Source of the DNA: an uncultured Alistipes sp.
Lineage (GTDB): Bacteria > Bacteroidota > Bacteroidia > Bacteroidales > Rikenellaceae
Direction: 5' to 3'
Assembly (NCBI GenBank): GCA_900552955.1
Contig: USBO01000027.1
Location: 1 to 16,254, forward strand
Length of the DNA: 16,254 nt
Part shown: in pieces, positions 8,048 to 14,857 of the stretch
How the letters are laid out: each line of letters begins with the position of its first letter
Numbering within the stretch: the stretch's first letter is position 1
Program-made: the position numbers and the translations under genes
The notes under the pieces: generated by a model
The model's database searches: none
What the model was told of the DNA's origin: nothing
What the model saw: only the letters and a program-made list of their open reading frames with translations

Positions 8048-8953
8048 TCAGTCGTTGAATTCGTCGAACATCATCGTACTGAGATACTTCTCCGCACGAT
8101 CGGGGAAGACCACCACGATATTGCCCCGCTCGATGCGGGCGGCCGTGCGGACGGCGGCCAGCAGCGCAGCGCCGCTCGACATGCCGGCGAAGATCCCTTC
8201 GCGGGCGATGATCTCGCGCGCCATGGCGATCGCCTCCTCGCTCTCGACCATCTCCTGCACGTCGATCTGCGAGGGGTCGTAGATGTCGGGCACGATGGCC
8301 TCCTCCATATTTTTCAGGCCCTGGATGTAATGTCCGCGCGTGGGATGGGCGCACACCACCTTGATGTCGGGCTTCATCGCCTTCAGGAAGCGCGACAGCC
8401 CCATGAGCGTCCCCGACGTGCCGAGCGCGCAGACCAGATAGTCGATCGCACCGCCCGTCTGCTGCCAGATCTCGAGCGCCGTCGACTGGTAGTGGGCCAG
8501 ATAGTTGCCCGCATTGGCGAACTGATCGGGCATGAAGTAGCGGTCGGGCGCCGCCGCGACCGCCGCCCGCGCATAGCGGATCGCACCGTCGGTGCCCTCG
8601 TCGGCCGGCGTGAGGATCACCTTCGCGCCGTAGGAGCGGATGATCTTGCGGCGTTCGATCGACACGGCCTCCGACAGGACGATCTCCACGGGATAGCCCT
8701 TGACGATCCCCACGATGGCCAGCCCGATGCCCGTATTGCCCGACGTGGGTTCGATGATGGTCTTGCCCGGGGTGAGCCGCCCGCTGCGCTCGGCCTCCTC
8801 GATCATTCTGACGGCGATGCGGTCCTTGATGCTGCCCGTAGGGTTGAACCCTTCGAGTTTGGCGAAGATATTGACCCCGGGGCCGGACGAGAAACGGTTG
8901 AGCCGCACCATCGGCGTCGACCCGACCGCTCCCAGTATGTTGTCGTAGATCAT
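8048..8953 (-). CDS. cysM: PLP-dependent cysteine synthase (CysM/CysK family)
   Basis: A 301-aa enzyme that makes L-cysteine from O-acetylserine (or a related activated serine) and sulfide. The PLP lysine is Lys43 in NPTGSIKDR, the phosphate/substrate loop is TSGNTG at residues 70-75, and a glycine/serine loop, GMSSGAA, lies near the C-terminus. DQFANAGNYLAHY, EIWQQTGG and the ending DRAEKYLST resemble CysM more than CysK, so I use that symbol with caution. The frame is open upstream to 9118, but MIYDNILGAVGSTPMVRL is the standard N-terminus and a -7 box lies just upstream. It is the first gene of a probable three-gene operon with a glycosyltransferase and an AsmA protein; the functional link is not obvious. 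Confidence 0.9.
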   Translation of the reverse strand: MIYDNILGAVGSTPMVRLNRFSSGPGVNIFAKLEGFNPTGSIKDRIAVRMIEEAERSGRLTPGKTIIEPTSGNTGIGLAIVGIVKGYPVEIVLSEAVSIERRKIIRSYGAKVILTPADEGTDGAIRYARAAVAAAPDRYFMPDQFANAGNYLAHYQSTALEIWQQTGGAIDYLVCALGTSGTLMGLSRFLKAMKPDIKVVCAHPTRGHYIQGLKNMEEAIVPDIYDPSQIDVQEMVESEEAIAMAREIIAREGIFAGMSSGAALLAAVRTAARIERGNIVVVFPDRAEKYLSTMMFDEFND

Positions 8954-8978
8954 TTTCGTGGAATCCTCATTGTGCGGA

Positions 8979-8986
8979 CAAAGGTA
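8979..8986 (-). promoter_or_regulatory. -7 box of the cysteine synthase operon
   Basis: TACCTTTG on the minus strand matches TAnnTTTG, 26 nt upstream of the cysteine synthase start. A -33 element is not evident. Confidence 0.6.
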
Positions 8987-9211
8987 CGATTTTTCCCGAT
9001 CCGATCCTCTTTCCGGCCGAAAATTCGCACTCCCGACGGCCGGTCGCGGCGGGCTGTACGGACGAAAAGCGACGGACGGAGCCATCAGCGGATCGGACCG
9101 ACGGGACCGAAGTGCCATCGAATCGGCTCATTAGCGGCCTCATGCGCAATCTTTTCAGACTATCCGAACATTTTGCGGGACGAAATATCGAACTATTTAC
9201 AGAAATTATGC
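8987..9211. other. Non-coding spacer between divergent cysteine synthase and ncRNA promoters
   Basis: About 225 bp without a supportable gene. Frames that cross it are upstream extensions of the cysteine synthase frame or random. Composition becomes AT-rich towards the ncRNA promoter. I see no clear operator or repeat in it. Confidence 0.5.
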
Positions 9212-9219
9212 TACTTTTG
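9212..9219 (+). promoter_or_regulatory. -7 box of the structured RNA
   Basis: TACTTTTG is an exact TAnnTTTG match at the edge of an AT-rich stretch, immediately before the structured region. The box is followed by GCGCAAAG, so that TTTGCGCAAA at 9216-9225 is a 10-bp palindrome. No TTTG is found at the usual -33 spacing. Confidence 0.55.
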
Positions 9220-9223
9220 CGCA

Positions 9224-9440
9224 AAGAAAGTCCGCCGTAACAGACGGACATATTATAAGGTTAACAACTTTATACCTTCTTGAGAAAATGGGCATTTTTT
9301 CGTGATAGGGTATAAAAGTTGCCAGTCCTTGATTAGTCCTGTTCCCTTTTCGGGACAGGACTTTCATGGGCGCGGCACACTTTCCTATCATAGGTAGCCC
9401 ATGCCTTCAAGAAGAAAGATGTCTGCCGCGCCCATTTTTT
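9224..9440 (+). ncRNA. Candidate structured non-coding RNA, about 215 nt, 6S-like or riboswitch-like
   Basis: No coding sequence fits here, but the + strand is full of helices. They are: a 5-bp hairpin GTCCG/CGGAC at 9230-9249; a 12-bp stem 9265-9276 with 9309-9321 (one bulge); an 11-bp stem with one bulge, 9335-9346 with 9352-9362, loop TTTTC; and a perfect 12-bp stem ATGGGCGCGGCA (9366-9377) with TGCCGCGCCCAT (9424-9435), followed by T6 (the T-run starts within the last stem base). A -7 box precedes it. The 5' end is estimated from that box. An alternative rod fold is possible because the loops are complementary in ordered blocks. 6S RNA, a Bacteroidales-specific RNA motif, or a leader controlling the 9575 gene are all possible. 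I cannot match it to a named family. Confidence 0.55.
9366..9440 (+). terminator. Terminator-like 3' stem of the structured RNA
   Basis: A 12-bp perfect GC-rich stem (9366-9377 with 9424-9435) runs directly into a T-run ending at 9440, the hallmark of intrinsic termination. The loop is 46 nt, far longer than a simple terminator, and can itself fold (CTTTC/GAAAG at its ends). The stem therefore seems to close a domain as well as end the transcript. Confidence 0.5.
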
Positions 9441-9574
9441 ATTCTCCACACATACAATATCTTATTGTATCTCGGAAGTCGGCGGGCGTACCGAATTGCA
9501 ACCATCCGTGCGAACCGTTCGGAGCATCTCAGGCTCCGGCGCCGAACGACCGACACGCTCAAACCTCTTCCGAA

Positions 9575-10168
9575 ATGAAAACATCGTTCCCTCTCCTTCC
9601 GGCCAGCGAGCGATACGACCTGCTGCTCGACAATCAGACGCGCGATTACGTGCGACACATCATCGACGCCCTGCGCACCCACGGAACGCTGGAACTCGCC
9701 GACGGCAACCTGACCTTGTGGATCGTGCGCCGCGACATAAAGGTTTTCCGACGCAATCGCCGACTCGATCCCGAGCGTTTCGCCGAGAGAATGCTGGTGG
9801 ATCGCATACGCTACCACTCCGAAAAGTCGTTCATCCTCGAATGTTCGGCGATGAACCACGAACCACACAGGGACACGGCCTCCGATACGGTCAGGAGCGG
9901 ACGGCTGACGGATCTGCAACACATCTGCGTCGTGCGGGCCGACCGCTACATGTCAGCACCCTGGGTGGACATACGCTCGCTCTACCTGCTCACCAAGCTG
10001 GTCGAACGTTCGCTGCGCCTGAGCAGCGGCACCGCCGAACCGGCCGACCATCAGCCCTTCGACACGGTGTCGCAGAACGACAGAGGCGACGAACACGATC
10101 TGGAGAGGCTCTCCGAAAGGTTCTCCACGAGTATTTCGGCGCTGAAGCGGATCGGAAACCTTCCCTGA
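9575..10168 (+). CDS. Hypothetical protein, 197 aa
   Basis: I do not recognise this protein. The frame is open from 9401, but upstream it crosses the structured RNA, and only from ATG 9575 (MKTSFPLLPASERYDLLLDN) does the sequence look coding, with the GC-ended codon preference of its neighbours. It has no signal peptide or membrane segment and is rich in Arg, Asp and Glu. The first 120 residues look globular: a helical start (TRDYVRHIIDALRTHGTLEL) and an amphipathic strand (GNLTLWIVRRDIKVFRR), followed by VDIRSLYLLTKLVERSLRL. The last 45 residues are polar and probably disordered. No -7 box is found between 9441 and 9574, so it may depend on read-through from the RNA promoter. An opposite-strand ORF (9407-9922) is judged a shadow. 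Confidence 0.55.
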   Translation: MKTSFPLLPASERYDLLLDNQTRDYVRHIIDALRTHGTLELADGNLTLWIVRRDIKVFRRNRRLDPERFAERMLVDRIRYHSEKSFILECSAMNHEPHRDTASDTVRSGRLTDLQHICVVRADRYMSAPWVDIRSLYLLTKLVERSLRLSSGTAEPADHQPFDTVSQNDRGDEHDLERLSERFSTSISALKRIGNLP

Positions 10169-10400
10169 GACGTATCGCGGATCACGCGACGAGCCAGACA
10201 GCAGTCGTCGCACCGCCGGCTCCGTGCGCAACCGCAGCGGCATCACGAAACAGCGCGAAACGCAAAGACGGAGGTTCGGTGAGCAGCGGCCAGCGACACG
10301 GCGTGAAACTGCCGGACGGCTGTGGTGAAAGGATTCTCTTCATAGGCGCATATCAATTGAACGGGGTTTCAAGAAATGCGCGGTCTCGGCTCGCCATGCA
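10169..10400. other. Non-coding spacer after the hypothetical gene
   Basis: About 230 bp with no gene I can support; open frames here are extensions of shadow frames. It contains one weak hairpin, GCGCAT at 10346-10351 with ATGCGC at 10376-10381, just outside the foldback repeat. This could be an end of the repeat unit or a terminator for the upstream gene. Confidence 0.4.
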
Positions 10401-10519
10401 GACAGTCTGGTTATTGTCTCAGCAACAAAAACTCGCCGAGAACCGCACATACAGCGGCTCTCAGCTGTTCATTTTTGTTGCATTTTAGTTTACCAGACTG
10501 TCAGTTTGAATAAACAGCT
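10401..10519 (-). repeat. Foldback repeat, copy 1 (RNA-like hairpin on the minus strand)
   Basis: An imperfect palindrome with three nested stems: GACAGTCTGGT (10401-10411) with ACCAGACTGTC (10492-10502); GCAACAAAAA (10422-10431) with TTTTTGTTGC (10472-10481); and a 12-bp apical stem, 10435-10446 with 10454-10465, around a 7-nt loop. The two apical mismatches at DNA level become G-U pairs when the minus strand is read, so an RNA would be minus-sense. On that strand it aligns with the element at 16130-16254, including about 20 nt 5' of the hairpin (AGCTG..TTATTC..CTGACAGTC). It lies in an AT-rich island. No ORF, transposase or known site type is attached. Confidence 0.7.
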
Positions 10520-10679
10520 TTCTAAGTCCCTATTTCTTCTAACCCAAATATACGACACATTTTACAATATTACAAGGAGATATTGCATATTTTTCATTTT
10601 CTGCCGTAAATAAGGGTCGCCGCACGCCGCCGTGCCGTCCTGCGGATCGCCGCATTCACCGTGCGATGCCCGAAGCCGC
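10520..10679. other. Spacer between foldback repeat and sulfatase 3' hairpin
   Basis: It begins AT-rich (to about 10615), then becomes GC-rich. I see no gene, promoter box or clear repeat here. Confidence 0.4.
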
Positions 10680-10753
10680 ACGACGGCGAACGCCGCTTCC
10701 CGCGGGTGCGATCCCCGTCGAGAAGCGGCGTTCTGCTTTCGTTCCGCCGTCGT
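10680..10753 (-). terminator. Nested stem-loop after the sulfatase gene
   Basis: Outer stem ACGACGGC (10680-10687) with GCCGTCGT (10746-10753), and inner perfect 12-bp stem GAACGCCGCTTC (10688-10699) with GAAGCGGCGTTC (10722-10733). The left arms are contiguous; the right arms are split by 12 nt. It starts 14 bp after the sulfatase stop. There is no T-run, so it may be a non-canonical terminator or a 3' end protector. Confidence 0.5.
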
Positions 10754-10767
10754 GAGCGCCGGCCCCG

Positions 10768-12345
10768 TCAACGCCCCGCAGAGCGGAGATAGGCCTGCTG
10801 CTCGGTCTTCCAGATGTCGTATTTGTCGCAGATCTCGCCGTCGACCAGCTTCTGCCACTCGTCGGGATGATGCTCGCGCACGAAACTGCGCGGCCGGTTC
10901 TCCTCCTTGCGCGATTCGGGCAGCACACGCGTGAAGCGGTCGGCGATGCCGCAGTCGACGAACGACGACAGACGGCTGTCCATGCGCACGCGCATCCGGT
11001 TGAGCACATCGAGGCACGCGGGATCGCCCGCAAGGTTGTTCACGTTGTCGGGATCGGCACGGTAGTCATAGAGCTCCTCCACGGGTTTGCTCTCGGCCAG
11101 GAACAGCGACTCCACGGGACTCAGCTTGCCCTCGGCTTTCAGGCGGCGCATGACGTGCAGCGCCGGCCGGTAGAAATCGGTGTAGATCTGATCGTGATCG
11201 TAGGGATACTGCGGGAAATAGTTGCGGATGTAAATGTAGCGGTCGTCGACCACGGCGCGGATGCACTCCATCACTTCGTCCCACGTGTCGCGCGTGGTGT
11301 AGACCCACTCCCGATGATCCGCCGGAGCACCCTCAGCGTCGAAGAGCGGACGCGACTCGTAATTGTCGGGAATCTCCGCACCGGCCATCCGGAGGATCGT
11401 CGCCGTGATGTCCATCGTGCTGACCAGATCGTTCACGACGGCGGGCTCGACGCCCTTGCCCCAGACGATCATCGGCACCCGCGTGCCGTGGTCGTAGAGA
11501 AACCCTTTGGCACGGATGTCCGCCCGACCGTTATCGCCGATGAAGAAGACGACGGTATTGTCCGCCAGCCCGCGCTGCTCGAGCCGGTCGAGAATCATCC
11601 CCACCTCGGCGTCCATGTACTCCACCTGATCCAGATAGCAGGCAAACTCCTCGCGGATGCGCGGATGATCGGCCATATAGGCGGGCAGCTGCACGGCAGC
11701 CGGATCGACGGGATGTTTCGACTCGCTGCGGATGCGTTTCCACCAGTCGCCGCGGTGGGTGACGTAGAGCGTGATCTGCGAGAAGAACGGAGCGTCCGAC
11801 GGGAGCATCTCATCGTACTTGTCGAACAGACCGAACTGCGTCACGCCGTCGTAGGGGCCGATCTCGTCGAAACGGAAGTTGCAGTCGATCTTGCGGCTGC
11901 ACTCGTGGGGACTGTTCGTATAGGTATTGGCGAAGGCGCCCGTCGCCCCCAGAATGCAGGTGTAGCCCGCCTGACGGAGGTAGTAGGTGAAGGGATAGAC
12001 CCCCTGCGGCAGCGCCTTGTCACGGTTGCTGCGATGGTTGTGCGCATCGATCGTCGTGCAGTGCACACCGGTCAGCATTCCCGAGCGCGACGGCGAACTG
12101 ATGGGCGCCGAACAGCGGGCGTTGGTGTAGAGCATACCCTCGGAGGCCATTTTGTCGAGCACGGGCGTCTTCACGGCCGGCATGCCGTAGCAACCCAGGT
12201 CATGCGAGATGTCCTCGGCCATGATCCACACGATGTTGGGGCGCTTGTCGGGCGCAGCGGCCTGTGCCGTGAGCGTACCGCCGGCCAGCGCCGCACCCGC
12301 GAAGGCGATTTCCAACACGGGTGAAGAGAAAAGTTCAGATTTCAT
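10768..12345 (-). CDS. Exported sulfatase, S-type (formylglycine-dependent)
   Basis: A 525-aa sulfatase of the alkaline-phosphatase superfamily, predicted to remove sulfate esters from glycans or small sulfated compounds in the periplasm. A signal peptide ends near AAGGTLTAQA. The core begins PNIVWIMAEDISHDLGCYG, with the metal-binding acidic pair Glu-Asp. The maturation site is SSPSRSGMLTG (Ser83-x-Pro85-x-Arg87): serine takes the place of cysteine, so formylglycine would come from a radical-SAM anaerobic sulfatase-maturing enzyme. The C-terminal metal site is FFIGDNGR, with DHGTRVPMIVWGKG after it. No SusC/SusD pair, glycosidase or maturase is adjacent, so substrate cannot be inferred from context. 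The frame extends to 12441, but the signal peptide supports 12345. Confidence 0.9.
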   Translation of the reverse strand: MKSELFSSPVLEIAFAGAALAGGTLTAQAAAPDKRPNIVWIMAEDISHDLGCYGMPAVKTPVLDKMASEGMLYTNARCSAPISSPSRSGMLTGVHCTTIDAHNHRSNRDKALPQGVYPFTYYLRQAGYTCILGATGAFANTYTNSPHECSRKIDCNFRFDEIGPYDGVTQFGLFDKYDEMLPSDAPFFSQITLYVTHRGDWWKRIRSESKHPVDPAAVQLPAYMADHPRIREEFACYLDQVEYMDAEVGMILDRLEQRGLADNTVVFFIGDNGRADIRAKGFLYDHGTRVPMIVWGKGVEPAVVNDLVSTMDITATILRMAGAEIPDNYESRPLFDAEGAPADHREWVYTTRDTWDEVMECIRAVVDDRYIYIRNYFPQYPYDHDQIYTDFYRPALHVMRRLKAEGKLSPVESLFLAESKPVEELYDYRADPDNVNNLAGDPACLDVLNRMRVRMDSRLSSFVDCGIADRFTRVLPESRKEENRPRSFVREHHPDEWQKLVDGEICDKYDIWKTEQQAYLRSAGR

Positions 12346-12667
12346 TCCATTTTTGTTTTTAAGGATACGACGGCGTTCGGAAAATCGAGCCGCAATCGTA
12401 TTCGGGGCTTTTATCATAATACGTAAAAAGACGGAATGCACACCCGCTCGGACAGCCGTTTTTTTTGAAAAATTTCGTTCGGCCCCAGAATCGACGGCCG
12501 TATCGCGGCATATGACCTAAGATCGGGCGGGCAGCGCGGCGGCGCGAACCGCGTCGGCGGCCTCCGAACGGCCCGCAACCGGCCGCCGACAACGCCCCTC
12601 GCGGGAAATCCCTCCGAACGCGACCCGGTGCGTTCGCTCCCCGTCCGCCTCGGATCGTGGCGCGCCG
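12346..12667. other. Intergenic region between divergent sulfatase and MATE genes
   Basis: The 5' part (to about 12480) is AT-rich with a T8 run near 12461-12468; the rest is very GC-rich. I find no TAnnTTTG box for the sulfatase on the minus strand and no gene I can support. A long minus-strand frame crossing this region is the antisense shadow of the MATE gene. Confidence 0.5.
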
Positions 12668-12699
12668 TTTGCCGGACGCCGTTATTTTGATTACCTTTG
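12668..12699 (+). promoter_or_regulatory. Bacteroidota housekeeping promoter of the MATE operon
   Basis: TTTG at 12668-12671, a 20-nt spacer and TACCTTTG at 12692-12699 match both elements of the Bacteroidota promoter. The expected start site falls around 12705, which excludes the in-frame ATG at 12701 and supports translation from 12761. CTTTGCATGCAAAG at 12695-12708 is a perfect palindrome over the -7 box and start site. Confidence 0.8.
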
Positions 12700-12760
12700 C
12701 ATGCAAAGAAATCCATCGCAACACCCGCCTCCGCGGGCCTGCGGAAAGCCTGTTGAATCT

Positions 12761-14137
12761 ATGACAACCATCAAGGGAGCAGCCACCGAACTCGGGACGC
12801 AGCGCATCCGCAAACTGCTCGTCCAGTACGCCGTACCGGCCATTATCGCCATGACGGCCTCGTCGCTCTACAACATGGTGGACAGCATCTTCATCGGCCT
12901 GGGCGTCGGGCCGATGGCCATCTCGGGACTGGCGCTCACCTTCCCGCTGATGAACCTCGCCGCAGCCTTCGGATCGCTCGTGGGCGTCGGCGCCGCCACG
13001 CTCATCTCGATGCGGCTCGGGCAGCGGGACTATGCCTCTGCACAGTACATCCTGGGCAACGTCGTGGTGCTCAACCTCATCATCGGCATCGGCTTCGGTG
13101 CGACCACGCTGCTCTTTCTCGACCCGATCCTCTACTTCTTCGGGGCGAGCGACGCCACGATCGGTTACGCCCGCGACTACATGTCGATCATCCTGCTGGG
13201 CAACGTCGTCACGCACATGTATCTGGGCCTCAACTCGGTGCTGCGCGCCGCGGGCCACCCCCGCAAGTCGATGTACGCCACGATCAACACCGTGGTCATC
13301 AACACGCTGCTCGACCCGCTCTTCATCTACGGCTTCGGCTGGGGCATCCGCGGCGCGGCGATCGCCACGGTGCTGGCGCAGATCATCTCGCTCGGCTGGC
13401 AGTTCCGGCTGCTCTCCGACCGCAGCGAACTGCTGCACTTCCACCGCGGCATCTACCGCCTGCGCAGGCGGATCGTCCGCGAGATCGTCGCCATCGGCAT
13501 GTCGCCCTTCCTGATGAACGTCACGGCCTGCTTCATCGTCATCCTCATCAACAAGGGACTGAAGGAGTACGGCGGCGACCTGATGATCGGCGCCTACGGC
13601 ATCGTCAATCGGCTGGCTTTCTTCTTCGTGATGATCGTCATGGGGCTCAACCAGGGCATGCAGCCCATCGCGGGCTACAACTACGGCGCGCGGCAGTACG
13701 ACCGCGTGCTGCGCGTGCTGAAACTCACGGCCGTCGGCGCGACGTGCGTCACCACGCTCGGCTTCCTGCTGGGTGAGCTGCTGCCCCACCGCGCCGTGGC
13801 GGTCTTCACCACCGACGGGGAGCTGATCCGTCTGGCGGCCGAGGGGATGCGCATCGTCTTCTGCTGCTTCCCGATCATCGGCTTCCAGATGGTGGCCACC
13901 AACTTCTTCCAGAGCATCGGCATGGCCCCGAAGGCGATCTTTCTGTCGCTCTCGCGGCAACTGCTCTTCCTGCTGCCGGGACTGCTCTTCCTGCCCGGCC
14001 TCTTCGTCCGGCTGGGCTACGACGGCAGTTGGGGCGTGTGGTGCAGCATGCCGCTGTCCGACGCCCTGGCATCGCTCATCGCGACCTTCATGCTGCTGCG
14101 CGAGCTGCGCCGATTCCGCCAACAAATGCAGCCTTAA
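12761..14137 (+). CDS. MATE-family multidrug/cation efflux transporter (MepA-like)
   Basis: A 458-aa inner-membrane protein with about 12 hydrophobic segments in two similar halves, the usual MATE topology and length. Typical motifs are LLVQYAVPAIIAMTASSLYN and MVDSIFIGLGVGPMAISGLA in the first segments, LGLNSVLRAAGHPRKSMY at the middle of the first half, and GLNQGMQPIAGYNYGARQYD in the second half. MATE proteins use Na+ or H+ gradients to expel cationic drugs or metabolites. The start at 12761 is chosen over 12701 because the promoter start site lies after 12701. It shares a transcript with the cytidylate-kinase-like gene, 12 bp downstream. The transported substrate is not evident. Confidence 0.9.
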   Translation: MTTIKGAATELGTQRIRKLLVQYAVPAIIAMTASSLYNMVDSIFIGLGVGPMAISGLALTFPLMNLAAAFGSLVGVGAATLISMRLGQRDYASAQYILGNVVVLNLIIGIGFGATTLLFLDPILYFFGASDATIGYARDYMSIILLGNVVTHMYLGLNSVLRAAGHPRKSMYATINTVVINTLLDPLFIYGFGWGIRGAAIATVLAQIISLGWQFRLLSDRSELLHFHRGIYRLRRRIVREIVAIGMSPFLMNVTACFIVILINKGLKEYGGDLMIGAYGIVNRLAFFFVMIVMGLNQGMQPIAGYNYGARQYDRVLRVLKLTAVGATCVTTLGFLLGELLPHRAVAVFTTDGELIRLAAEGMRIVFCCFPIIGFQMVATNFFQSIGMAPKAIFLSLSRQLLFLLPGLLFLPGLFVRLGYDGSWGVWCSMPLSDALASLIATFMLLRELRRFRQQMQP

Positions 14138-14149
14138 CGATACCTCACC

Positions 14150-14788
14150 ATGAACGAACGATTCGTCATCAACATCGGCCGTCAGCTCGGCAGCGGCGGC
14201 AAGGCCGTCGGCGAACGGCTGGCCGCGCGTTTCGGCATCCCCGTCTACGACAAACGCCTCATCCGCCTGGCCGCCGAGCGCAGCGGCTTCGGGCAGGAGT
14301 TCTTCGAGCGTGCCGACGAGAAACCCGCCGAGGGGCTCCTGGCCACGCTTCTCGGCTACCTGCGCAGCCCCTTCGCGGGCGACGATGCGCTCTCGGACAA
14401 TCCGCTGAGCCCCGACGCGCTCTTCAAGACGCAGAGCGACGTGATCCGCCAGCTCGCCGAGCGCGAGTCGTGCATCTTCGTGGGCCGCTGCGCCGACTAC
14501 ATCCTGCGCGATCACCCGCGCTGCGTCAACCTCTTCATCTCGGCCTCGCGCGAGGATCGCATCCGGCGTCTCGCCGACACCCACGGCCTCACCCCCGCGG
14601 CTGCCGCGCAGTTGATGGATTCGACCGACGCCGGGCGCGCCGCCTACTACAACCACTACAGCAACCGCACATGGGGCGCCGCCGCGACCTACCACCTCTG
14701 CCTCGACGCATCGGCGCTGGGTCTCGACGCCACGGCCGACTTCGCCGAGGAGTTCATCCGCCGCCGGCTGAGGCGCTCCCTCGGCTGA
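14150..14788 (+). CDS. Cytidylate kinase-like family protein
   Basis: A 212-aa cytoplasmic P-loop protein. The nucleotide-binding loop is GRQLGSGGKAVG (residues 10-21), followed by VYDKRLIRLAAE, a layout typical of the cytidylate-kinase-like family (Cytidylate_kin2), separate from housekeeping Cmk. CIFVGRCADYIL and VNLFISASREDRIRRL match the later conserved blocks, and YNHYSNRTWG fits the C-terminal family motif. The family is assumed to phosphorylate a nucleotide, but substrates of this branch are not well defined. It sits 12 bp after the MATE gene in the same orientation, suggesting co-transcription, and is followed by a strong hairpin. Confidence 0.85.
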   Translation: MNERFVINIGRQLGSGGKAVGERLAARFGIPVYDKRLIRLAAERSGFGQEFFERADEKPAEGLLATLLGYLRSPFAGDDALSDNPLSPDALFKTQSDVIRQLAERESCIFVGRCADYILRDHPRCVNLFISASREDRIRRLADTHGLTPAAAAQLMDSTDAGRAAYYNHYSNRTWGAAATYHLCLDASALGLDATADFAEEFIRRRLRRSLG

Positions 14789-14802
14789 CCCCGCCCCACC
14801 AG

Positions 14803-14838
14803 CGAAACCGCCCCTGCCGGAAGACAGGGGCGGTTTCG
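14803..14838. terminator. Bidirectional stem-loop between convergent genes
   Basis: A perfect 14-bp stem, CGAAACCGCCCCTG (14803-14816) with CAGGGGCGGTTTCG (14825-14838), and 8-nt loop. It sits 14 bp after the kinase-like gene and 19 bp after the nucleoside hydrolase stop, so it could end both. The AAA/TTT in the stem bases gives only short U-runs. Confidence 0.75.
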
Positions 14839-14857
14839 TGAGGAGTGCGTCCGAAGC

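Noticed and set aside
9224..9260. RNase P RNA 5' end (AAAGTCCG-like start)
   Set aside because: Only this short match is present; the other conserved RNase P blocks are missing and the length is too short.
9224..9440. tmRNA, SRP RNA or tRNA
   Set aside because: No tRNA-like ends or tag frame, no GGAA/AGCA-type SRP apical loop, and no tRNA cloverleaf could be drawn.
9407..9922. 171-aa minus-strand frame opposite the hypothetical gene
   Set aside because: It overlaps both the structured RNA and the better-supported plus-strand gene, and has no promoter or domain.
10401..10519. Foldback repeat as an integron attC site
   Set aside because: The paired ends read GGTAAAC/GTTTACC, which do not fit the attC core boxes RYYYAAC/GTTRRRY, and no integrase is present.
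10401..10519. Foldback repeat as a retron msr-msd region
   Set aside because: Inverted ends and a long hairpin recall msDNA, but no reverse transcriptase lies near either copy.
12701..12760. MATE start at 12701
   Set aside because: This ATG lies before the expected transcription start of the consensus promoter, and the added 20 residues are Pro/Arg-rich and unlike MATE N-termini.
12359..14695. 778-aa minus-strand open frame
   Set aside because: Antisense of the MATE and kinase-like genes, whose sense products have clear domains; this frame gives only charged low-complexity sequence.
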